DNA of 64,000 bases from Nelumbo lutea (lineage: Eukaryota; Streptophyta; Magnoliopsida; Proteales; Nelumbonaceae): the NCBI GenBank assembly GCA_022828595.1, contig JAKGHH010000003.1:19592934-19656933 (forward strand), read 5' to 3'. The notes beneath the pieces were generated by a model. It was given only the letters and a program-made list of their open reading frames with translations. It was not told the origin of the DNA and searched no databases. This document shows, in pieces, positions 35,264-46,139 of this stretch. Both the position numbers and the translations under genes were made by a program. How positions within the stretch are numbered: position 1 is the first letter of the stretch; each line of letters opens with the position of its first letter.

Positions 35264-35861
35264 TCACATCGATTGGACTTCCTCGCTGGAATCTAACGTT
35301 GCTGGGTAAAGTGAGTTCATCGTCTTCCTCGATCATCACAACATAGCGCAGTTGGTGACAGCGTCACTGTTGTCAGGGGTCCATAAGTGCACCCACTATG
35401 CATCAGAGAAAACACCGCTGTCAAGGGTCACACAAGCTTGGGAATTTTGCGACTTTACCATTTTGAAGCAGGGAATGATAATGGCCATTGCTTAGAATAT
35501 TCCCTTTTGCCAAATAATAATGTTTGTTTTCCGACAACTGTTTTTCACCGTCGACTGTTTTGGATCGGCATAATTCGTTCTTCATCGGCTAGTTATTTCA
35601 GTACCCATTTTACAGAAGGGTAAGATGGGTATTGGGGAAAAAATTATGCATTGGTATAAGTGTTTTTCGTATGAGTCTGTAACGGAAGGGAGGTTTTTGT
35701 CAATTTTTTAAAAGTTTATGAGAGGTTTTTGCCAAAGTGAAACTCTAGAAAAAGTTTTTATGATTGTTAAAAACTTTCAGGAGGTTTTGTATTTTACCCT
35801 AAAAGTTAAAATGACAAACCCCAACTCAAAAGTGAAACCCCTTCTCCTTCATTTGACGAGA

Positions 35862-36320
35862 TCAAATATGTGCCCACCAATGCCCCACATGCACATTTTA
35901 GCATGCATTGGGAGCATCTCCTGAAGTTGTCATAGGGAGGTGTTCCCAAGGCACGGTTGGATAGACTGTGGGGCATTTTGTGGGGCGCATATGTGAATTC
36001 TCATTTAACCGAGAGAGTCGACCTCTTAGGCACATCTCACCGTGTATCAAGAACATCTCTTGCACTTATCATGGGAGATGTTCCCAATACATAGTGGGGT
36101 GTGCCTGTGAGATCGGTGTGAGATGGGTTGTGTGAGGAGCAGATCCCAATTGCACCATAAATGAGTTCACATTAACACGACAGTGCCCCGCAATGCCTTA
36201 CAACACGTCCCAACTATGTAATGGGAACATCTCCATGATGTCTCATCATCTCCCGTACTTGTCATGGGGAGATGTTCCAAATACACGGGTGGGATGTGCT
36301 CTCCGACGCCAATATGATCT
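35862..36320. mobile_element. Cluster of three foldback MITEs (GAACATCTCCC family)
   Basis: Copies at about 35862-35998 (ATGTGCCCACCAATGCCCC..GTGGGGCGCATATGTGAA), 36005-36150 (AGGCACATCTCACCG..TGTGTGAGGAGCAGATCCC) and 36183-36320 (GTGCCCCGCAATGCC..GTGGGATGTGCTCTC). Each has the paired AACATCTC / GAGATGTT core. Both end-types occur side by side. Confidence 0.7.
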
Positions 36321-36678
36321 CGGACAAGGCTTATTACCGAACAATAAACTTGATTTAATCAACGAGTATAGCTTTGCATGTTACCTTTATTTGCATGTGT
36401 GTTATTTAACAAATCAGTGTCGATTAGTTTCTCAATGTACATCTTATTTTACAAACTTAAATCTATATGTATAGTGCCACATAGGTGGCCTCAACTTCCT
36501 CCTTTACCTCAACTGATAACTCTAAGCCCCTCTCATTTTTTCCTTCCTTACTCCCTCATGAAGCCACCTCATCAATCCCTTCTCCCTCTCTCATTTTGAC
36601 ATCTTAACATGCCTTGTCCATCCCTCTTTCCTCTATGTTTATCCCTTTAGATATTCCTTCATAAAACTATTCTTAAAA
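36321..36678. other. Intergenic, no gene seen
   Basis: Pyrimidine-rich stretch (36490-36640); no element or coding region recognised. Confidence 0.5.
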
Positions 36679-37609
36679 TCCCTCTCTACCAAAATCTAAT
36701 CAAAAATAGTCAAGTGGCACCACTATCCCCCCACTTTCTCCTAAATTATCTATAATTCCTATTCCTGTTTGAATTACAAAATTTAAGAATTATTTAAATA
36801 TTATAAAGATTTTATGTAATAAATTTAAGATATTTATTAAAAACACAAAAAAAATTATCATAGATTTATTATATTCATATTATTAGTAATTTTATACTCT
36901 TAAGAAATTCATAACGAAATTATGTACTAATAATATAAATTATATTGTTATGAATTATTAAATTTAACTATTATTCAAATAATAAAAGTAAAAAATAAAA
37001 ATATTATGTAATCACTTTAATATAAATAATGAAAATTTTTAAATATTTTACATTTTATTTAAGTATTTAAATAACTAAGTATTGTAAATAACGAAATATT
37101 TAACATAACTAAATTTTAAATAGTTAAAATAACAGAATTATATAATAAACTTAAAAATTTAATTAAAAGTAGAAAATCCTTAAAATAGATTTCATAATAT
37201 TTAAATTAATAATAATTTATATTTTACAAAATTAATAACGAATTTATATAATAATAGTATAACATAATTTTATGGATTATGAAATTCAATAAATATGTAG
37301 TATTGAAATAACTAAATAATGATATTATTTAAATAGATAAATAATATTATAAATAATTAATTTTAAATATTAAAAAAAGTAATAACTAAATCATATCTTA
37401 AATATTAATTAAAAACAAATAAAATAGATTAAATAAAGAATTAATGAAATAACCTTAAAAATTTTATAAAAACATAAAAAAATAATTATAATAGATTGAA
37501 TACTATTTGATAATAAGAAAATAAAATATAAATATTTAAATTTATTTAAATATTATTGAAATAAAGAAAAATATATTAAATAATTTAGAGGAATTGAAGC
37601 TTTCAAGTA

Positions 37610-37965
37610 ACAAAAATTGGTAATAATTTACAAGGTGGGGTTTTTAGGCATTTTGAATCAATTGGCATGGTTAGATTGGCCTAAATAGTCTTGGATTAGG
37701 CAAATTTAGAGGGGTAGGGATTCGGTTAATTTATTAACTTTGCAACAGGATCTTGGTGTAATGGAGGGGAAAATGAGGAAATGTTTTGTTGAAAGTTGGC
37801 AGGGTGGTGCTTTTGAGCATTATGAGTTGATTGGTAGGGTTAGATTGGCCCAATTATGCCGAGATTGGGCAGATCTGGAAAGGACTTAACTAGTCAATGC
37901 GAAACTTTGAAATAGAATCTTAGTGTAATGGAGGGGCAAACAAATGTTTTGGACTGAATTTTTGT
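37610..37965 (+). repeat. Degenerate 172-bp tandem in the Helitron body
   Basis: GGTTAGATTGGCC recurs at about 37665 and 37837; the flanking GGGTTTTTAGGCATT.TGA..TTGG and AATCTTGGTGTAATGGAGGGG blocks repeat with it. Related but weaker text continues to 38640 and reappears around 42950-43500. Confidence 0.6.
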
Positions 37966-38676
37966 AGGTATGGTTTTTAGGGTATCGAGGATCTTATGGA
38001 AACATCTGATTGATTTTGGAGGGCCAAAATCATGGAAAGTTAACGAGAGCATCCAAAATGGAATATTTGTTCAATGATGGGGCAAATAGGGGAATTTTAG
38101 GTTGAAAAAATTATGGGTAGATGTTTTTGGTGTGTCTAGGGTTCAATTGTATGGTCTAATTGATTCAGAAATTTTAGGATCAAGGAGATTTGGGTTGTGT
38201 TGGTGCTTCAAGCTAATGAGAGGGTTCAAAAGGGTATCTTGGTTTTATAAAAGAATAAACTGATGGGAATTTTGGGTTGAAATTTCTGGGGAAGATATTT
38301 TAGGGGGTCCTAGGTCTGATGATGGTGTTTAGGGATTCTTAGGTACTTCAGAAGGATCGGAATGGTCTGATCAGGTGTTCGGGGTAAATTGGGGTTTCGA
38401 TGACAAATTAAGCAAAAATAAGGTGATGAAAATGGGGTTTCTAAAGGTAATGGTCTCTTGGATCATTTGGTGGAGTTTGATTGGTCCATAAATGGTATAA
38501 TCAAGGGCATGTAAGAAATGAATATCTTGGCAAATAAGATAGCCCAAATTAAAATATTAGTGTGATGAAGGGTTAAATGGGGGATATCTCTAATGAAATT
38601 TTGTCGTAAGGTGTTTATAAGTATCTAGGGCTCTTTAGAAGCCCATTAACCCCAATTTGTAAATCAATTAAAAAAT

Positions 38677-38693
38677 CCCGTGCATTACACGGG
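38677..38693 (+). other. Helitron 3' terminal hairpin
   Basis: Perfect 6-bp stem CCCGTG/CACGGG with a 5-base loop, followed by 17 bases and CTAG/T. Confidence 0.85.
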
Positions 38694-38721
38694 TACCAAA
38701 TTCCAACTAGTATAAAATAAA

Positions 38722-39249
38722 GGGAAAATTCCAAATGAGTACCTTGTACTTTGGCTCGAGTGACAATTTGGTACCTGAACTTTAAAATGTGACAACCCAT
38801 TACCCAGGCTTTCAAAATGTGACAATCCAGTACCTGTCGTTAACCAATTCATTAATCAGCCGTTAAGTGACATTTGAAAAGTTAAAAATGCCCTGAAAAT
38901 TCCATCTATTTCTCTTTATTAACCATCCAAACATTGACAAAAAACTATGCAGTCCCAAATCCTAGCCTCTTCTATTAAAAAAAGTTGGTGACGATTTAGA
39001 AGAATCTATAATTTGGGACTGTTTATTTTATTGTCAATGTTTGGATGGTTAATGAAGAGAATTAGATGGAATTTGTAGGGCACTTTTTACTTTTCAAATG
39101 TCACTTAATGGTGGATTAACAAACGGGTTAACGACAAGTACTGGAATGTCACATTTTTAAAGTTTAGGTACTGGATTGTTACATTTTAAAGTTCGAATAC
39201 TAAATTGTCACTCGAGCCAAAGTACTGGATACTAATCGGGAATTTTCCC
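38722..39249. mobile_element. MULE-type foldback MITE with perfect 9-bp target duplication
   Basis: Ends GGGAAAATTCCAAATGAGTA and GATACTAATCGGGAATTTTCCC. Nearly the whole 528 bp is one long inverted repeat (for example ACTTTGGCTCGAGTGACAAT pairs with ATTGTCACTCGAGCCAAAGT). Target duplication TAAAATAAA is exact at 38713-38721 and 39250-39258. It begins 11 bp after the Helitron end. No coding. Confidence 0.92.
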
Positions 39250-39739
39250 TAAAATAAAAATAACATATTTTGACAGTTTATCTGAATAGTTTGAGAGCAT
39301 AAGATAGATGAAACAAAACGAAAAAAATGGTGCAGACAAAACCCTACAAATGTCGTTAACAAAAGGTTGTAGAACAAACATACAATGAAGCCATTTGTAA
39401 TAAATCTTTGCATTCGTCCATTGCCTCTTTTCTTTTTTTATTTTTCATCATTATCAGCATTATCGTCTTTTTTGCAATAACAACATCTGAATAATCCATT
39501 TGCCTGGTTTTGAGAAAAAAATGTGTACTTGGTCCATTAGGTTTTGCAAAGAGAAGCATCAGGCGTCTTTTTTTTTCTAAAGATGGGTTTTGAGTTACTA
39601 ATTTCTCTATTAAGGTTGAAATGTCAACTGGTTCTTTATTTTATCCAAATTAAGCATGTCGACTTCTATCTTCGGTTGGTTTTCTTTGGAATGATAAAAT
39701 AATCTTTGAATTTGTTTTTCTATTTCTTTTTTCAAAGAT
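39250..39739. other. Intergenic, no gene seen
   Basis: AT-rich, with no supported coding region; it holds the third partial hairpin copy at its right end. Confidence 0.5.
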
Positions 39740-39926
39740 TATATAAATTAAGGTTTTGAATGAACAAACTACAAATCTTTGGAAAAAGAAATAGAAAAAC
39801 AAATTCAAAGATTATTTTATTCCAATTTTATCGGATGTTTCTCCGAAGAGACAATCTTTGAATTTGTTTTTCTATCTCTTTTTCCAAAGATTTGTAGTTT
39901 GTTCATTCAAAATCTTAATTTATATA
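39740..39926. repeat. Hairpin: 74-bp arms, 39-bp loop
   Basis: Arms 39740-39813 and 39853-39926 are inverted repeats with about two mismatches (for example GAACAAACTACAAATCTTTG against CAAAGATTTGTAGTTTGTTC). A third partial copy (about 39697-39735) pairs with the 39780-39818 stretch as well. A transcript would fold into a nearly perfect stem. Confidence 0.92.
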
Positions 39927-41822
39927 TTCAGTTCCATCCAAAACCGATAATTAAAGAAACTCCAAACCAATTGATAAAATTGCTATGCAGCTTTGGTGGA
40001 ATCCCATAGAACCAAAACTGATGAATACCTGTGACTCGTCAAATGAACTTGCCAAGTCTGTATTGCTAAAAAAGTATGTCATTCAGATATCGTAGATTTT
40101 TTATAAAAAGCAAAAAATACAAGCTTTCCTTACAAATAATAGGAAAGCTAGGGATTTCCTGTTAATTGTGTCTTTTTTTTTTTTTTTTTGCAAATCTTTT
40201 TCTCCTATCATTTGGTCTGAAATGGTTCATCAGGCGTTAATGGCATCCACCAATCCACCAAGTTAGGGTTTTGTGATTTCCTCCAAAAGTTTTCCCTTTA
40301 TTCGGTCTTCAAATTAGGTGGCCTATTTTCATTTTTATTTGGGCAAATTTCTTAAATTACTCTTATGATTTAGGCAATTGATTAACTTTACCCTTACTGT
40401 TTAACTATTGTTTTACACCACTCCTATTGTTTCTGACAATTGACATCGGCATTAAGTGTTAATAGAAAAAATGAAATATCAAATTTGCCCTTTACAAGTC
40501 TAGTATATTACAAAAATTATATATATTATATGTATGATAATGTTATATATATATAATATTTTTTTATTTTTTATGTATAATAATAAATAATTTTTATTAT
40601 AGGAAGCTTGGCTTATGTTCGAATTCAAGCTGAGCCAAACTCAAACTTGTGAACTTTTGATATGAGCCGAATTCAAGCTCAAATCTCTAGATCGAATCGA
40701 GTTCGAGCCTGACACTGTTTTGGCAAACCGAGCTCAAATAGCCATGTATTGTGCTTGGCTCGTCTCAAATCCACCCTTAGCTAAAATCTTGCTCGAACAA
40801 AAAGGCAAATATGAGAAAAGAGAAAAAATCAAGGGGAAGAAGTGGGGAGGGAAACAAGGTGTGCTTAAATCTATTTTAACTTCCATTGAACTCAATTAAG
40901 GTTTGTTGGAGTTGCATGTACGCTAGGAAGAGAAGAGGGGGGTGAAGGAACTAGAGAAGAGAGGGGAGCTTTAGCTCCAACAGAAAAAGAACTTGTTTTG
41001 CCATTTTGGGAGGGTTACGCGAACTTAAAAACAGGTTTAATTGTGTTAAAAATTTTAATGAATCTAGGTTGTTAGGATTCGAGTCACCATTTGTTTTGAA
41101 TCTTTGAATGCTATACGATGCATGTATATAGATGCATTTTGGAAATGTATGGATAGAAATGAAAGAAATACAGAGATGTTTAGATACATTATGAAAATGC
41201 ATATACTTTATTTGATATATTTCTAGGCTAAGTTGGGGCTCTGGCTAATAGCCCATCTAACAAATGCAAAGCCCAAACCGAACCTTGTCCATGATCACCC
41301 CTACTATCCATTTACACGTGCACCTAATCATCATTTTTTAAGTAACAATATCAAGTTTAAACTTAGTAAGAACATGATTAGATGTCCCAAGTCGTGGTGG
41401 AGGAAGGATTAGCTGAAGCAAAAGCATCAATAACACAGAATCCAACTGTTCATCGCGTTCATCTAATCCAAATTGCTTATGGTGGGTTTGGATATCCTAG
41501 AAGCAAATGCATCAATAGCATAGAGTCCAACTGTACATTGCGAATATTTCCCATACATGTATGTTAAATTCATGGATAGGTGTTCCCAATGTGCATCTGG
41601 AAGCCCATACTCACTGTGAGCTCCGGGAAACTCATGGTCGGCTCAAAGGAATTGGAGTCGCCACCCATTTTTTAGAGGAAATGGTCCATCATTTTCAGGT
41701 TTGAAAAACTCGACTTAGGTCTTTGATAGAGACTCCGTTTTCCACGGTAAAGGCACACAATCAAGAGATTTCGGGTTCTAAGGATTGGGAGAGGGAAGGT
41801 TTTAGGCACCCCTCTCTCCAAG
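39927..41822. other. Intergenic with MITE relics
   Basis: 40355-40510 resembles one arm of a MULE-type terminal repeat ('GGGCAAATTTCTTAAATTAC', 'ATCAAATTTGCCCTTTA'). 40610-40790 is a 'GAATTCAAGCTGAGCC / GAGCTCAAATA' palindromic relic ending CCACCCTTAGC. 41515-41612 is a partial GAACATCTCCC-family copy. No gene. Confidence 0.45.
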
Positions 41823-41982
41823 GGGACCGGATCTGCTTCTCACATTTGGCGCCTTACACGTACATCCTACCATGCATTGGGAACATCTCCCATACTTATT
41901 AGTCATTATTCACGGGACTTCTTCCCAATGCATGGTGGATGTGCCTATGAGGCACCCATTTGTGAGGAGCAAATCCCGCTTC
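41823..41982. mobile_element. Foldback MITE, GAACATCTCCC family, with 9-bp target duplication
   Basis: CTCTCCAAG is exact at 41814-41822 and 41983-41991. Ends include CCGGATCTGCTTCTCACA and TGTGAGGAGCAAATCCCG. The core has CATTGGGAACATCTCCC and CTTCTTCCCAATGCATGG inverted. Best-preserved copy of the GGATCTGC end-type. Confidence 0.88.
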
Positions 41983-41991
41983 CTCTCCAAG

Positions 41992-43831
41992 ATGTTGTAG
42001 CAGCCCCAAAACAAGAGTAATTCAGGCTCAAAATCCGACAAAACACGAACTAACAAGATTGCTAAAAGCTCCTAGAATCTGACAAAAATATTCCCAACTT
42101 CACCCATAATTGATTTGAGGTGATGTTATCGGGTCGTAGGTACTAGTTTCCCTAAGACCCTCGCCTCTCTACTACTTTTTCTCAATCCGGAGGAAGTTGT
42201 GAGGGCAAGTTTCCCAAGATTTCAGGGTTTTAAGCAATCTCAAACTAAACTAAAAGGAAAGATATGGTGGGATGAGAGGCTTACTTCTCGTGTACGACCT
42301 TGAAACAAGCTTTCCAGCAACTGACTGAACTTCAAATGAAACTTGAGCAAGGCGGGAACTAGGCTACGCGCTTTTGGTGTTGACTCTAGAAAATAGGAGA
42401 CGAGGCTTGAACTTGGTTTCAAGGATTTCAAGGTTTCAAGCAAACTGAATGTGTTACAGGAGTTGGGAAACTCTCCCCTCTTCCCCTCTTCTTCTCTTTT
42501 TAGGGCCTCTCTTACGTTTCCTTACCTCCTTCTCTTCAGTCCCCCCTATCAAGCTCGAGTTGGGCCTCTATTTATAGAGAAAATTGATGGAGATGGATCT
42601 GAAATTTGCTCAGCTATAGTGTTTGTGATTGAGTAAAGTTCTTTCACTAAAATAGGCATTATTCTTCAAAGAAATAGGTATTCAATCAAATTGCCTGTTT
42701 GGTGAAACCTTTTCTTTGATTTGGGGGTAGTTTTCCTGTGTTTTATGCTGTCAATGGGAGCCGAGGGCGTGCCAAATGTTGCAGTGTTGTATTTGGGGCT
42801 GTTAGTGGCAGAAAATGTAAATTTGAAAAATTTTTAAATGTTATTTTGTCTTTTATTGGTTTCAATGATGGGTCTGACATCAGCCATCACCCTGTTAAGG
42901 CTTCAGGTTGGGCCAGATGATATGGCAATTGATATGGTGCGTCAAAATGGTATCTTTCTAGTTTAACAGTCAAATGGGTGAATCTGGTCATGAAATTTGG
43001 CATCCTGGGGTTTTTTGGGTCTCTAAACACAATGATGAGGTCTGATCAAACAAATAGGGTTGAGATGATTGAGATTTATGGCTGACAAGTTCAGGTCAAT
43101 GAGATTTGCTGAAGTAGAATCTTTGTTTGATGAATGGTCAAACGGGGGAATTTTGGGATGAAATTTGGTGGGTTGGCCATTTTGATTGTCCTGAATCTAA
43201 TGGAAGTGATGGATCTTTGGTCAAAGTTGTAGATTCATTGTTTTAGTTCAGATCATGGTCTTATCTTATGGTTTTTCAAATCAACGAGAGAGCCCAAAAT
43301 GGAATCTTACATTTTTAACGATCAAATGGAGGTATTTGGTCGTGAAATTTGATGTGCTGAGGTTTTATGGGTATCTAAGCACAGTGGTAAGGTATGATTT
43401 TTCATGTGAAGTTGGGATGATGGATGATACACTCTACTTAATGAGATTTGCTAAAATAGGATCTAGGCTTGATAAGGGGTCAAACGAGTGAATTTTGAGC
43501 TACAATTTGGTGAGTAGGCATGAATTAAGGGGAGGAGTTAAGTGGGTGGTTCTAATATGAGAAATATATGATTGATTTTGATAATCATTCAGGGCCATCA
43601 TAATGGGATTTTTATCTTTTTGCGGTTGGTTGTCATAGATTTGTGGTGGGAATTGCTAGTAGATTGTTTCCTAGTGATCTGGAGGTGATGGGTGTGTTGG
43701 ATTTGATTTTGAAGTTTGAACATCACATAGGTCGGGGATGTGAGAAAGGGAGTTGCCATGATGAATAGTGGATCTTTTTACTTTAGCCATGAAGACTGAC
43801 GTGTAACTAGGTTATAGTCTTTCAAAGTCTA
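41992..43831. other. Unclassified repeat-like DNA, no gene seen
   Basis: 41630-41820 and 42000-42560 look like transposon leader or LTR-type sequence (ACTCGACTTAGGTCTTTGATAGAG region; TATTTATAGAG near 42569), but no boundaries were found. 42940-43500 carries diverged versions of the Helitron-body text (AAATGG.GG.ATTTTGGG.TGAAATTTGGTG). Confidence 0.35.
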
Positions 43832-44192
43832 TGGATGATGTCTGATCGGACATTGATGTTGATTTTCAAGGTTCTTATTTGTCTTGTGGATTGTGTCAGA
43901 GTAGGGTTTTTTGGGTTTTGGGAAGTCTCAAGTTGATCTGGTTGTGTTTCTGAGTTTTTGGGGTCTAAGAGGAGGGTAAAGAGTTCGGGTGAAGGGACTG
44001 AGCAAAAATAGGGTGCTAATAGTGGATGATGTCTGATCGGATGTTGATGTTGATTTCAAGGTTCTTATTTTTCTTGTGGATTGTGTTAGAAGAGGGTATT
44101 TCGGGTTTTGGGAAGACTCAAGTTGATCTGGTTGTGTTTCTGAGTTTTTGGGGTCTAAGAGGAGGGTAAAGAGGTAGGGTGAAAAGAAAATT
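43832..44192 (+). repeat. Tandem duplication with 191-bp period
   Basis: TGGATGATGTCTGATCGGA starts at 43832 and 44023. Both copies continue through TCAAGTTGATCTGGTTGTGT and GGGGTCTAAGAGGAGGGTAA. Copy 2 is slightly truncated at its right end. Confidence 0.9.
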
Positions 44193-45665
44193 TGGGTGCT
44201 AACACTCACGATAGAGTGTTTGCAACATGGTTTTTACTTTGTAAGAGATCTTGATCCAAGACTTCATGTATTCTGAATCCATCATTCTATGTTCATACAA
44301 TAAGAACTTTTGTGTTATCCATTCATTGGATTGGAAATAGAATTTCACAAAAATATATTTTATTTCATTTATTTATTTATTGATTAGAAATAGACCTGGC
44401 AAAAAATTGACCTAACCTGTGAACTTGACCCCATTGCACCCACAGAATTAGGTTTTGGGTTTCCTAATAGTGACCCAAAACTGAATGACCCAGAAAAATT
44501 GTGTTAGGGCGGGTCCTTAGATACCCTCCATGCCATCCCCTTATTCTCCCTAAAAAATATCTTATATTAATAGTTGAAGTTGAAATCTATGATGTCAAAA
44601 AGCCTTTGACCAATCAAAACCCCATGTGAATTTTGATGAAAATCTACATAATTGGTTACTTATGATGTTTGTTGATTGGCTATAAGTTTTTCCAATTTAA
44701 TGTCTTTCTGGCATTATAGTCAAACCCATTGGAACCCTAAATCGCTAATATTTTAAACCAAATCTAACAAACCATATATATTCAATGTAGTTGATGATAA
44801 TGAGACCAAGGAAATGTTGGGATTAGAGGTAGTGGGTTTTTCTAAGTCAACCATTCTTGATTGACTCCATGTAAAGCTTCAAGTCCATTGGAGTTAAAGG
44901 AGGAATAGATTTAGAAAGGTTTGACCATGATATCGGAAAAACTTACAACCAATAAATCAGTGTCATGAATAGTTTTCATTGGTCAATGCTCTTCTGGTAT
45001 CATACCTTTCTAGGCATCAAAGATTTTATCATTTAGGCCCGTTTGCTTTTTGGTAAGTTATTTACTCATGTAAGTACATTTACCCATGTTCTTTTATTTC
45101 CCATACAAATAAGACAATGGCCATTTTAGCCATAAAAATTCATTATTACAAAGTACACTTTTCTCCTAGTCAAGTGTTGGCAACTTTCCCTCAATGTGGG
45201 AAAATTACTTATCCACCTAGGAGATGGGTATTGGGTAAGTGATACCCAGGAAATTAAACTTTCCTTGGTCCCCACATAAATATGAAAAAAGATCATGGGA
45301 TTTTTGGTCAATGGGAATCAAAATCCCATTGACCAACTTCCCCCCCTCTCAAAATCCAGAAAAGGAACACCCCCTTAGAAATGATGGAATGTTTTTCAAC
45401 TTAACATTATTTTAGTTTTCTTTGATTTGCATTAGAACATTTACATATGTTTTTGGGACCTCTAATCGTCAATTGTTGTATATTTATTCGTATCTATTGG
45501 GACTACTTATGCTTTAGTGTTCACTCTTTGATTTTTTTTTCAACTTTTTTTCTTTTAAATTTAGAATTTTTAAGTTAAATCCTTTAATTTTGGAGTTTTC
45601 AGTTTTTTACTTAATTTTTGAAGCTTCATGTATTATTTATGCCTATCCCAAATATTGAAGGTTTA
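44193..45665. other. Intergenic, no gene seen
   Basis: 44390-44520 has 'GACCTGGCAAAAAATTGACC'-type palindromic relic sequence. 45030-45360 may be a further MITE starting GGCCCGTTTGCTTTTTGG, with no clear right end. Confidence 0.4.
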
Positions 45666-45794
45666 GGATACATTTGGCATTCCTTATTTTAAGGACTCAT
45701 CTCTATTTTGCAGTTAAAAACCCATTGTTCATAGGGACATTTTAACCGCAAAAAAGAGATAAGTCCTTAAAAATAAGGAATGCCAAATGCAGCC
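45666..45794. mobile_element. Tourist-like MITE, ACATTTGGCATTC family, copy 1
   Basis: Ends GGATACATTTGGCATTCC and GGAATGCCAAATGCAGCC, flanked by TTA on both sides (45663-45665, 45795-45797). The whole 129 bp is a hairpin. Confidence 0.85.
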
Positions 45795-46139
45795 TTAGTC
45801 TTTATTGACTGACCCTGGAATCAACCGGAAATTGTCTTGATCCACCCACATAACCTGACTGCTTGGTCTAATTGGAGACATTGAGCCATAAACAGGTTAC
45901 GTGCTTTGGGTGATCATTTGCCTTGCCAAGCTAGGCTTTGCACCTATGACAAGGGCTTTAGCCTAGGCCTGGCCCAGGTTCCGGGCCTGAAATATAAGCA
46001 CAAGGCCAAATTCGGGCCATGTCTTTTATACATAAAATGTTACAAATACATAATATTTTTATAATGAATAATATAATATGTATATAAATTAATTATGTAA
46101 ATTTTATAGAATAGAATATTATATATAGTATATAATATA

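Larger units (their letters stand above)
34141..35799. mobile_element. Pack-MULE carrying pieces of two host genes
   Basis: Ends GGATAAAATACAAAAACCTC and GAGGTTTTGTATTTTACCC are inverted repeats. The terminal repeats extend inward about 150 bp (e.g. TTGATAAAAATCTCCCTTCG against CGGAAGGGAGGTTTTTGTCAA). The 9-bp target duplication TAAAAGTTA is exact at 34132-34140 and 35800-35808, the Mutator-like signature. There is no transposase. The interior holds a subtilase fragment, two foldback MITEs, and a GATA-factor fragment. Confidence 0.9.
36679..38710 (+). mobile_element. Non-autonomous Helitron
   Basis: Begins TCCCTCTCTACCAAAATC directly after an A (36678) and carries CAAGTGGCACCAC near the 5' end, as many plant Helitrons do. 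Ends CTAG (38707-38710) directly before a T (38711), with the 3' hairpin CCCGTG-CATTA-CACGGG at 38677-38693, 17 bases from the end. No target duplication and no Rep/helicase coding. The body is an AT-rich tract (36780-37600) then a G-rich, degenerate tandem region (37610-38640). Confidence 0.8.

Noticed and set aside
40355..40510. Another MULE-type terminal arm
   Set aside because: Single arm only; no partner found, so no element is called.
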